A DNA stretch of 64,000 nucleotides, from NCBI GenBank assembly GCA_009746045.1, contig RPFO01000082.1:5070972-5134971 (forward strand). The letters are read 5' to 3'. Origin of the DNA: Mesostigma viride (taxonomy: Eukaryota; Streptophyta; Mesostigmatophyceae; Mesostigmatales; Mesostigmataceae). The notes below the pieces were generated by a model that was not told the DNA's origin, ran no database searches, and saw only the letters and a list, made by a program, of their open reading frames with translations. Positions within the stretch are counted from its first letter, which is position 1, and every line of letters begins with the position of its first letter. Below are positions 24,401 through 36,400 of this stretch, in pieces. Position numbers and translations under genes: made by a program.

Positions 24401-27400
24401 AACAGAAATGAATGAAACTGTATACAAAACTCAAGGCTACGCATGTTAGAAATTGCTTACTACGTGCAAGGCATGCATCACACACCTTGCAAACTCAAGC
24501 TGGTCCCATCCAAGGGCCCCTGCAACGAAGTCTCCTGCCACCGCCGCCGTTGCTGTCGTCCGCCACCCATCGGCGACGGGCCATCGTCCACAGACCCATC
24601 ATCTACGTCATCATCACCATTCTCGCCACCAGTGCCAGCAGCATTATGTCCCCTGTCTTCAGCCTCACCGCCCTCCCTCCCATAACCTTCCCCGTCACTG
24701 CCGCCCTCCCCACCTCGCCGGCCCCTTTCTGAATCCAATCCCCCGGCCATCAAGCCGCCTTCTGGCGACGGATCTGCCTCCTGTGCGCGCCTGCAAGCAG
24801 AACAACCCGTCCCACAGCTGTCGCCACTGCCATTGTCATCCTCGTCGCTGTTGAAATCATCATGGTCGTCGCCCCTTGCCGTCCCCGCAGCATCGTTCTC
24901 GTTGCGAACATCCCCCTCGAACTGCCAACGTGCTTGGGACACGGGTCTGCGGTCCAGGGAGGTGTCCTGGGAAGACGCCGAGCTGCTGATGCTCGTGACG
25001 TCACTGCTGTCAGAGTCACTGTCCCTGCGAGATGTATCGCACACCCAGGCACACACGCGAGCATGGGCACAGAGAAAAGGCACGGGCTCATTTTGCACGT
25101 GCGTGGGGGTGGGGCAAGGGGGGTGGAGTGGTGCGGGGATGAGATCTTTGGTGGGGGGAGGGTGATTGTTCTGCGAAGGCAATGTAGGAGATGAATTATT
25201 CACGCAGAAGCACGCACACATCGGCACCCCTTGGCATTGCTAAACATGAGGGGAAAACCTTCCAAAGGGGGCAGAGGATGGAGATGTGCACTCACAAGAA
25301 TGTGCACAGGACGCTGTCAGGCTCACAGGAAGCAAGTCAAGGAGACCTGATCAAGGCCATTTTACCAGCCAACGAATGAGCAACACTGGCTTTCTGTTGG
25401 CAAGTGTTCACGCATCCACATTCAAACGGCCAGGAGAGGTAGGGAGACTCACCAAAGGCAATTGCACAGAAATGATCCACCTGGTGAGCGGTCAAGCATC
25501 CTTCACCCCCTGAGCGAGCCTGATGATTGCTATCCAGGCATCATGAAAATGTCAGGTCGCTCGCGAGGGTGTTGCATGGAACGCCCAAAACAGGGCATAC
25601 TACATCAGCGTATTGGCGGTTAAAAGCGGTGATTATGTCGTGGTGATTATGTAGTGGTATCTGTGCTACCCTACGCTTTTCGGTTAGTGCACGGACATCC
25701 AACGCACGTACCCGCCGTCGATGGGTGCAGACGCCAGCACGGTGGCCCGGGAGTACTTTTCCTCGGCACGTCGCCTGTCGCCCACGCGGACATCCCGCAG
25801 ATCTGGCAGCCGCCACAACAAACAACAATGGTGTTTTTTACGCTCAAAGAGTAAGTGAGCTGACGCTAAAAGGTGGATGCGGCAGGCCATCAGAAAGCGA
25901 GCAGATCTGGCAGCCACCACCGAGCACGATTGTGGCGATGTAATTCCATCATTCACAAACATGCTATAGAAGTTACTGTGTACCTATCATAAGATTTTGC
26001 AGATCTGGCAGCCGCCACCATGCACAATGGCGGTAGGTTGATAATAAGAATAACCAGAAAAGGGTAAAGGTGACATGCCATCACAGGGCAAGCAGATCGG
26101 ATATACCATCAAAAAGCAGCCACCACCGCGCATGACAGGGGTAAACCCAGGGCGGGTTGGTGACCACAAAACAAGGCGAACCAGGGCAGGTTGGTGACCA
26201 CAAAACAAGGCGAACCAGGGCAGGTTGGTGACCACAAAACAAGGCGAACCAGGGCGGGTTGGTGACCACAAAACAAGGCGAACCAGGGCAGGTTGGTGAC
26301 CACAAAACAAGGCGAACCAGGGCAGGTTGGTGACCACAAAACAAGGCGAACCAGGGCAGGTTGGTGACCACAAAACAAGGCGAACCAGGGCAGGTTGGTG
26401 ACCACCAAACAAGGCGAACCAGGGCGGGTTGGTGACCACAAAACAAGGCGAACCAGGGCAGGTTGGTGACCACAAAACAAGGCGAACCAGGGCAGGTTGG
26501 TGACCACAAAACAAGGCGAACCAGGGCAGGTTGGTGACCACAAAACAAGGCGAACCAGGGCAGGTTGGTGACCACAAAACAAGGCGAACCAGGGCAGGTT
26601 GGTGACCACAAAACAAGGCGAACCAGGGCGGGTTGGTGACCACAAAACAAGGCGAACCAGGGCGGGTTGGTGACCACAAAACAAGGCGAACCAGGGCGGG
26701 TTGATGACCACAAAACAAGGCGAACCAGGGCAGGTTGGTGACCACCAAACAAGGCGAACCAGGGCAGGTTGGTGACCACAAAACAAGGCGAACCAGGGCA
26801 GGTTGGTGACCACAAAACAAGGCGAACCAGGGCAGGTTGGTGACCACAAAACAAGGCGAACCAGGGCAGGTTGGTGACCACAAAACAAGGCGAACCAGGG
26901 CAGGTTGGTGACCACAAAACAAGGCGAACCAGGGCAGGTTGGTGACCACAAAACAAGGCGAACCAGGGCAGGTTGGTGACCACAAAACAAGGCGAACCAG
27001 GGCAGGTTGGTGACCACAAAACAAGGCGAACCAGGGTGGGTTGGTGACCACAAAACAAGGCGAACCAGGGTGGGTTGGTGACCACAAAACAAGGCGAACC
27101 AGGGCAGGTTGGTGACCACAAAACAAGGCGAACCAGGGCAGGTTGATGACCACACACAAGGCGAACCAGGGCGGGTTGGTGACCACCAAACAAGGCGAAC
27201 CAGGGCAGGTTGGTGACCACAAAACAAGGCGAACCAGGGCAGGTTGGTGACCACAAAACAAGGCGAACCAGGGCAGGTTGGTGACCACAAAACAAGGCGA
27301 ACCAGGGCAGGTTGGTGACCACAAAACAAGGCGAACCAGGGCAGGTTGGTGACCACAAAACAAGGCGAACCAGGGCAGGTTGGTGACCACAAAACAAGGC

Positions 27401-30400
27401 GAACCAGGGCAGGTTGGTGACCACAAAACAAGGCGAACCAGGGCAGGTTGGTGACCACCAAACAAGGCGAACCAGGGCAGGTTGGTGACCACAAAACAAG
27501 GCGAACCAGGGCAGGTTGGTGACCACAAAACAAGGCGAACCAGGGCGGGTTGGTGACCACAAAACAAGGCGAACCAGGGCAGGTTGGTGACCACAAAACA
27601 AGGCGAACCAGGGCAGGTTGGTGACCACAAAACAAGGCGAACCAGGGCAGGTTGGTGACCACGAAACAAGGCGAACCAGGGCAGGTTGGTGACCACAAAA
27701 CAAGGCGAACCAGGGCAGGTTGGTGACCACAAAACAAGGCGAACCAGGGCGGGTTGGTGACCACAAAACAAGGCGAACCAGGGCGGGTTGGTGACCACAA
27801 AACAAGGCGAACCAGGGCAGGTTGGTGACCACAAAACAAGGCGAACCAGGGCAGGTTGGTGACCACAAAACAAGGCGAACCAGGGCGGGTTGGTGACCAC
27901 GAAACAAGGCGAACCAGGGCGGGTTGGTGACCACAAAACAAGGCGAACCAGGGCAGGTTGGTGACCACAAAACAAGGCGAACCAGGGCAGGTTGGTGACC
28001 ACAAAACAAGGCGAACCAGGGCGGGTTGGTGACCACAAAACAAGGCGAACCAGGGCAGGTTGGTGACCACAAAACAAGGCGAACCAGGGCGGGTTGGTGA
28101 CCACAAAACAAGGCGAACCAGGGCGGGTTGGTGACCACAAAACAAGGCAAACCAGGGCAGGTTGGTGACCACAAAACAAGGCGAACCAGGGCGGGTTGGT
28201 GACCACAAAACAAGGCGAACCAGGGCAGGTTGGTGACCACCAAACAAGGCGAACCAGGGCGGGTTGGTGACCACAAAACAAGGCGAACCAGGGCAGGTTG
28301 GTGACCACAAAACAAGGCGAACCAGGGCGGGTTGGTGACCACAAAACAAGGCGAACCAGGGCGGGTTGGTGACCACAAAACAAGGCGAACCAGGGCAGGT
28401 TGGTGACCACAAAACAAGGCGAACCAGGGCAGGTTGGTGACCACAAAACAAGGCGAACCAGGGCAGGTTGGTGACCACAAAACAAGGCGAACCAGGGCAG
28501 GTTGGTGACCACAAAACAAGGCGAACCAGGGCGGGTTGGTGACCACAAAACAAGGCGAACCAGGGCAGGTTGGTGACCACAAAACAAGGCGAACCAGGGC
28601 AGGTTGGTGACCACAAAACAAGGCGAACCAGGGCAGGTTGGTGACCACAAAACAAGGCGAACCAGGGCGGGTTGGTGACCACAAAACAAGGCGAACCAGG
28701 GCAGGTTGGTGACCACAAAACAAGGCGAACCAGGGCAGGTTGGTGACCACAAAACAAGGCGAACCAGGGCAGGTTGGTGACCACAAAACAAGGCGAACCA
28801 GGGCGGGTTGGTGACCACAAAACAAGGCGAACCAGGGCAGGTTGGTGACCACAAAACAAGGCGAACCAGGGCAGGTTGGTGACCACAAAACAAGGCGAAC
28901 CAGGGCAGGTTGGTGACCACAAAACAAGGCGAACCAGGGCAGGTTGGTGACCACCAAACAAGGCGAACCAGGGCGGGTTGGTGACCACAAAACAAGGCGA
29001 ACCAGGGCAGGTTGGTGACCACAAAACAAGGCGAACCAGGGCGGGTTGGTGACCACAAAACAAGGCGAACCAGGGCAGGTTGATGACCACAAAACAAGGC
29101 GAACCAGGGCAGGTTGGTGACCACAAAACAAGGCGAACCAGGGCGGGTTGGTGACCACCAAACAAGGCGAACCAGGGCGGGTTGGTGACCACAAAACAAG
29201 GCGAACCAGGGCGGGTTGGTGACCACAAAACAAGGCGAACCAGGGCAGGTTGGTGACCACGAAACAAGGCGAACCAGGGCGGGTTGGTGACCACAAAACA
29301 AGGCGAACCAGGGCAGGTTGGTGACCACAAAACAAGGCGAACCAGGGCGGGTTGGTGACCACAAAACAAGGCGAACCAGGGCGGGTTGGTGACCACAAAA
29401 CAAGGCGAACCAGGGCGGGTTGGTGACCACAAAACAAGGCGAACCAGGGCAGGTTGGTGACCACGAAACAAGGCGAACCAGGGCGGGTTGGTGACCACAA
29501 AACAAGGCGAACCAGGGCAGGTTGGTGACCACAAAACAAGGCGAACCAGGGCAGGTTGGTGACCACAAAACAAGGCGAACCAGGGCAGGTTGGTGACCAC
29601 AAAACAAGGCGAACCAGGGCGGGTTGGTGACCACGAAACAAGGCGAACCAGGGCAGGTTGGTGACCACCAAACAAGGCGAACCAGGGCGGGTTGGTGACC
29701 ACAAAACAAGGCGAACCAGGGCGGGTTGGTGACCACAAAACAAGGCGAACCAGGGCAGGTTGGTGACCACAAAACAAGGCGAACCAGGGCAGGTTGGTGA
29801 CCACAAAACAAGGCGAACCAGGGCAGGTTGGTGACCACAAAACAAGGCGAACCAGGGCAGGTTGGTGACCACCAAACAAGGCGAACCAGGGCGGTTGGTG
29901 ACCACGAAACAAGGCGAACCAGGGCAGGTTGGTGACCACAAAACAAGGCGAACCAGGGCAGGTTGGTGACCACAAAACAAGGCGAACCAGGGCAGGTTGG
30001 TGACCACAAAACAAGGCGAACCAGGGCAGGTTGGTGACCACAAAACAAGGCGAACCAGGGCGGGTTGGTGACCACAAAACAAGGCGAACCAGGGCAGGTT
30101 GGTGACCACAAAACAAGGCGAACCAGGGCGGGTTGGTGACCACAAAACAAGGCGAACCAGGGCAGGTTGGTGACCACAAAACAAGGCGAACCAGGGCAGG
30201 TTGGTGACCACAAAACAAGGCGAACCAGGGCAGGTTGGTGACCACAAAACAAGGCGAACCAGGGCGGGTTGGTGACCACAAAACAAGGCGAACCAGGGCA
30301 GGTTGGTGACCACAAAACAAGGCGAACCAGGGCGGGTTGGTGACCACAAAACAAGGCGAACCAGGGCGGGTTGGTGACCACAAAACAAGGCGAACCAGGG

Positions 30401-33400
30401 CAGGTTGGTGACCACAAAACAAGGCGAACCAGGGCAGGTTGGTGACCACAAAACAAGGCGAACCAGGGCAGGTTGGTGACCACCAAACAAGGCGAACCAG
30501 GGCAGGTTGGTGACCACAAAACAAGGCGAACCAGGGCAGGTTGGTGACCACAAAACAAGGCGAACCAGGGCGGGTTGGTGACCACAAAACAAGGCGAACC
30601 AGGGCAGGTTGGTGACCACAAAACAAGGCGAACCAGGGCAGGTTGGTGACCACAAAACAAGGCGAACCAGGGCAGGTTGGTGACCACCAAACAAGGCGAA
30701 CCAGGGCAGGTTGGTGACCACAAAACAAGGCGAACCAGGGCAGGTTGGTGACCACAAAACAAGGCGAACCAGGGCGGGTTGGTGACCACAAAACAAGGCG
30801 AACCAGGGCAGGTTGGTGACCACAAAACAAGGCGAACCAGGGCAGGTTGGTGACCACAAAACAAGGCGAACCAGGGCAGGTTGGTGACCACCAAACAAGG
30901 CGAACCAGGGCAGGTTGGTGACCACAAAACAAGGCGAACCAGGGCAGGTTGGTGACCACAAAACAAGGCGAACCAGGGCGGGTTGGTGACCACAAAACAA
31001 GGCGAACCAGGGCAGGTTGGTGACCACAAAACAAGGCGAACCAGGGCGGGTTGGTGACCACAAAACAAGGCGAACCAGGGCGGGTTGGTGACCACAAAAC
31101 AAGGCGAACCAGGGCGGGTTGGTGACCACAAAACAAGGCGAACCAGGGCAGGTTGGTGACCACAAAACAAGGCGAACCAGGGCAGGTTGGTGACCACAAA
31201 ACAAGGCGAACCAGGGCGGGTTGGTGACCACAAAACAAGGCGAACCAGGGCAGGTTGGTGACCACAAAACAAGGCGAACCAGGGCAGGTTGGTGACCACA
31301 AAACAAGGCGAACCAGGGCGGGTTGGTGACCACAAAACAAGGCGAACCAGGGCAGGTTGGTGACCACAAAACAAGGCGAACCAGGGCAGGTTGGTGACCA
31401 CAAAACAAGGCGAACCAGGGCGGGTTGGTGACCACAAAACAAGGCGAACCAGGGCAGGTTGGTGACCACAAAACAAGGCGAACCAGGGCGGGTTGGTGAC
31501 CACCAAACAAGGCGAACCAGGGCGGGTTGGTGACCACAAAACAAGGCGAACCAGGGCGGGTTGGTGACCACAAAACAAGGCGAACCAGGGCAGGTTGGTG
31601 ACCACAAAACAAGGCGAACCAGGGCGGGTTGGTGACCACAAAACAAGGCGAACCAGGGCAGGTTGGTGACCACAAAACAAGGCGAACCAGGGCAGGTTGG
31701 TGACCACGAAACAAGGCGAACCAGGGCAGGTTGGTGACCACAAAACAAGGCGAACCAGGGCGGGTTGGTGACCACAAAACAAGGCGAACCAGGGCGGGTT
31801 GGTGACCACCAAACAAGGCGAACCAGGGCAGGTTGGTGACCACAAAACAAGGCGAACCAGGGCAGGTTGGTGACCACAAAACAAGGCGAACCAGGGCAGG
31901 TTGGTGACCACAAAACAAGGCGAACCAGGGCAGGTTGGTGACCACAAAACAAGGCAAACCAGGGCAGGTTGGTGACCACAAAACAAGGCGAACCAGGGCG
32001 GGTTGGTGACCACAAAACAAGGCGAACCAGGGCAGGTTGGTGACCACAAAACAAGGCGAACCAGGGCAGGTTGGTGACCACAAAACAAGGCGAACCAGGG
32101 CGGGTTGGTGACCACAAAACAAGGCGAACCAGGGCGGGTTGGTGACCACCAAACAAGGCGAACCAGGGCAGGTTGGTGACCACAAAACAAGGCGAACCAG
32201 GGCGGGTTGGTGACCACAAAACAAGGCGAACCAGGGCGGGTTGGTGACCACAAAACAAGGCGAACCAGGGCGGGTTGGTGACCACAAAACAAGGCGAACC
32301 AGGGCAGGTTGGTGACCACAAAACAAGGCGAACCAGGGCAGGTTGGTGACCACAAAACAAGGCGAACCAGGGCAGGTTGGTGACCACCAAACAAGGCGAA
32401 CCAGGGCAGGTTGGTGACCACCAAACAAGGCGAACCAGGGCGGGTTGGTGACCACGAAACAAGGCGAACCAGGGCAGGTTGGTGACCACAAAACAAGGCG
32501 AACCAGGGCAGGTTGGTGACCACAAAACAAGGCGAACCAGGGCAGGTTGGTGACCACAAAACAAGGCGAACCAGGGCGGGTTGGTGACCACGAAACAAGG
32601 CGAACCAGGGCAGGTTGGTGACCACAAAACAAGGCGAACCAGGGCAGGTTGGTGACCACAAAACAAGGCGAACCAGGGCAGGTTGGTGACCACGAAACAA
32701 GGCGAACTGGTTGTGTAATACCACCAACAAAACAAGGCTAACTGGTTGTGTAATACCACAGACAAAACAAGGCTAACTGGTTGTGTAATACAACCAACAA
32801 AACAAGGCTAACGGGTTGTGTAATACCACCACCACCAGAAAGCACAGATCTGGAAGCAGGCTGGTTGGTGCCATACGCTTTCGGCGAGGGGATTGTTACC
32901 CCTGGATCCAAAAAAATCAGAGCTAGGCCATGCTCCGGCGCATGCGTGGACCAAGGTGGATGCAGGATGTAACTTCTGACACAGGTGGGATGATCCACAT
33001 CGGCATGACCGTCGGGTTGCCCTGCACACGACGTCTTCCCCTGTTTGTCCCTATCATGCATGGGGGGGAGCAACTCTCGCCCAGTGATGGGGGGACCCCT
33101 TAATAATGGCACAGCCAGCGAGGGTTGTCCCACCCAGCATAAATATCGCTTCACTTGTCCCGCTTGACCCAGTGTGGCATCTGAGAGGACCATCGCAAGG
33201 CTTGGAAAAGAGCAGCTCCTGCCTAGACCAAAAGCCACGCCGCAAAAACACAATAGGGAGAAGGACCAACAGGCAATCCTGCAAATAACGATACACACAG
33301 GAAGCTATATGACCTATATGGTACTCAACAGTAGACGGTGTTACGGACTGAGTCGCCTCACACAAAGGACGTGACTAAGCATGCTACACGGCCTGAGTAG

Positions 33401-36400
33401 GACCTCGGCAGGATTCAAGTTCTATTTATGGTGTCACTGACCGAGTCGCCGCAGGCTGGGCAGCAGGTAGATGCTGAGGCTGCGGTAATCGGGCACCGTC
33501 CTGCAAGGCGCAGATCATGCCACAGAACAACCATGACAAATAATAATAATAATAATATCAGAGCTGCGATAGGTTGGAAACGATCAAGCAGGGTCCAGAA
33601 CTGTGTACTCAGCCTGTCCAAAATGCAGCGGAAGTAACGCCAGGTGTAGCAAGCCTTTGCCGTCTTCCAGGGTCCCGTGTTACGGCCCTAACCCGTGTTT
33701 GGGCGTAACAATGCCTAAAATAAATTAGTTTGGTCAGTCGAAAGTCATTTTGATATTGTTTGAGACTTTCGATAGTTATTATGTTAGATTTGGGGACTTG
33801 GCCGAGTTATTCCATCAGTCGGCCCAGGTACCCGTGGCTTTGCTTTCGGTTTGGTGTGTTACTGGTCTGTACCCGGGACTATACCAGGTACCGGGTGCCA
33901 GATTGGCGGATACCATGTGTGAATCTATGGCTAATATTGCGTAGGGGTTGCGGCGCTAGAGGTCTGGCCCACAGCCGGCCCGCTGGCGTCGCACAGCCTA
34001 GGACAAATGCTGTAGGTGGCAATGGCTTCCGCATCTTTGGTTTGGAATGAAATCGACTTGCGTAAAACTCGTCTGCCGAACCAGGGGTCAAATCTGGGCT
34101 GCACTAACGCCCTTCGTGCATTCCATGTACATGCATAATTTATCTAGTTGTGCATTCAGGGCCTAGCTAGTAATGCCGCGTACTAGCTAGAATTCAGGGC
34201 TACATTCCCGTAGTCCTGGCGGCTAGCCGATTCCGGGTCCATTCAGGCGTAGCCCACGCTAGACTAGGATCTTTCGGAGTCGCTGGTGCGGCTCGTAACA
34301 CTGGTTATCGGAGGTTTCGTCTAGGGCCACCATAGCTGGTACAGAGCATCGGCAGGGCCTCGTGGGATATCGCCTGACGTGAATCGGTGATCTGCACCAA
34401 GACGACCTGCTGCCGGGAGAGCGCAGTCGTAGGACGCCATAACGCAGTATAGGCGACCTTAATCGACGGCGCCCTCGAGCTGTGACGCAGTTTTCAGCTA
34501 GAAAATAGGACCTACCCATCGGCTGGCAACGACCTAGGGGTCGGGCTCTGACGGCAAGAAACGCAGATAATATCGCATCCGCAGCAAATAGGTGGGCACG
34601 CAGCCCATGGTGGTTGTAGGGCGCGCAGCAGCCTTATTGCCGGCTCCGTCCCTCCTTTCTCTGCACGCGTAGAGCGGTGTTATGTGCTCCCAGCCCTGTT
34701 TTCTTGTCGTTTTCATGTTTGTGCTGTGAGCGCTGGCTCTGGGTACACCGGCCTCGCTCGTTGGTTCACGCAGGCCATAACCGTACAGGCTGGCTTGCGA
34801 GGGACTCCGCGGGAGTGGCTTACGTGCTGGGGCCCGGTACACGGGCGGGTTGTCACGTAGGTTACTCCCTTGTGCTGACAGGTTTTCCTGTCTACGTAAT
34901 GTCGTTGCGTTCTTAGATTATAGGGCCTGTTGGCAACCCTTGTGAGCAGGTGATGGTCAATCACTACAGGTACTCGAGGTTCCTTCTTCTCTGCCTATCC
35001 CTGCCTGCACGCGATAGACGTGGCATGTCTAATAATAATAATAATAGGCATACTAGGGCACTTAGGGGATGGGACAGCGATGGGTCTAGGCAATTATATT
35101 ACGCATTGGCACATGATGGGGGCACAGGCAAGGTAGGGATTTTTATAGCTGGGTAGACTGCAGGAACAACATAGTAGATAGACATAGGGCTATTTTTAAG
35201 GGGTTCGGGACAGCATGGGAAGCAGATCTGTTTATCCAGACACACATGACACGTCCCATAGGATTACATGTAGAAGCCCCACCGCTAGAGATTAGGCCCA
35301 GGGCACGTCCTGCATCTAGGGGGCGTAGGTACGCACATCCCAATGCACTGGCTAGGGTAGAGGACACTACAGCTACGCAGCAGGTTACCGTCACCTTTAA
35401 CCAGCTGTCGATTAGCACGCACGCTAGCCAGCCACCCAGCACCCAGTGACGGGGTCATAGTGATTAGAGGGGCTTATCTATATTAATAGTATTAGTATTA
35501 TATAATCATAGACAGTAGATTTTGTCTTGACCTTTGTTTTTGCTTCCTTCTCTTCTTGTGGTTGAGGTACGGGAACCGTGGCGCCTAAAACAAGGGGTAA
35601 AGGTAAACCTAAAGGGTCAGAGGTTAGGGAGACGGGTATAGATAGTCCGGCCGTACAGGCACATGAGGAGATATCACAGCGGAGCCCAGCCTCCCAGCAG
35701 GGCAGCTCTGCAGGTCACCCAGGTGTGCTGGCTAGTCCCGCCCGTGAGTCGTACAGACCACAGGCCGGAATGTTCATAGATAGCGAGCAACAGCAGCATA
35801 TGCAGGGAGAATTTTTCAGTAGGTCGGAACGGGTGGAGACCGGCCCGAGGCGGGAGTCTCCCAGGTCAGATCCAATGAGTGCATCCATCCCACCGGCACA
35901 GCCCCCGCAGCAAATGCAGCCGCAGCATGAGCAACTGCCCCAGTTGCAACCGCCGCCGCGGCCACAGTGGCAACCGCAGCCGAATGGTCAGCTTAGCCAG
36001 AACGCGGCCTTTTACCATGCGCAACAGGCCCAACGATTAGAGCACCCATGGTCAGTAAACGGACGCGGACGCGGTCGCGGTAGCCCATCCCGGCCGGAAC
36101 CCGCTCGTCGTGTATCGTTCAGCAGCGAGCCACAATCCATGGGCACCTCACCGTGGTCGACGGAAGAGGGGGAGGTCGAACTTCCCCCCGCTACGATGAG
36201 GATGCCGAGGAGCGCCCTGAGACGCGCCTGGGTCAGTCCTTCCCAGCGACGGGCCCCGCGCGTCCTAGCATGGCGCATGGCCCCAACCTGAATCTGAGCC
36301 GGTTAGACCTCAACGATCCCGGTTACGAACACCCGACATCCGTTTGGTTGCGGCGAGGCGCTGAGACCTCGCGCAGCCAGCCGCGGGCTGCTGGGCCCCC

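Noticed and set aside
26147-32706. CRISPR-like regular array
   Set aside because: There are no unique spacers: units abut directly and are almost identical. The host is a eukaryote.
25987-32765. Three overlapping minus-strand open frames of about 2200 codons
   Set aside because: They come from a stop-free 34-bp unit whose length is not a multiple of three; all three frames give the same 34-residue cycle. The region lies in an intron of a phase-consistent gene.
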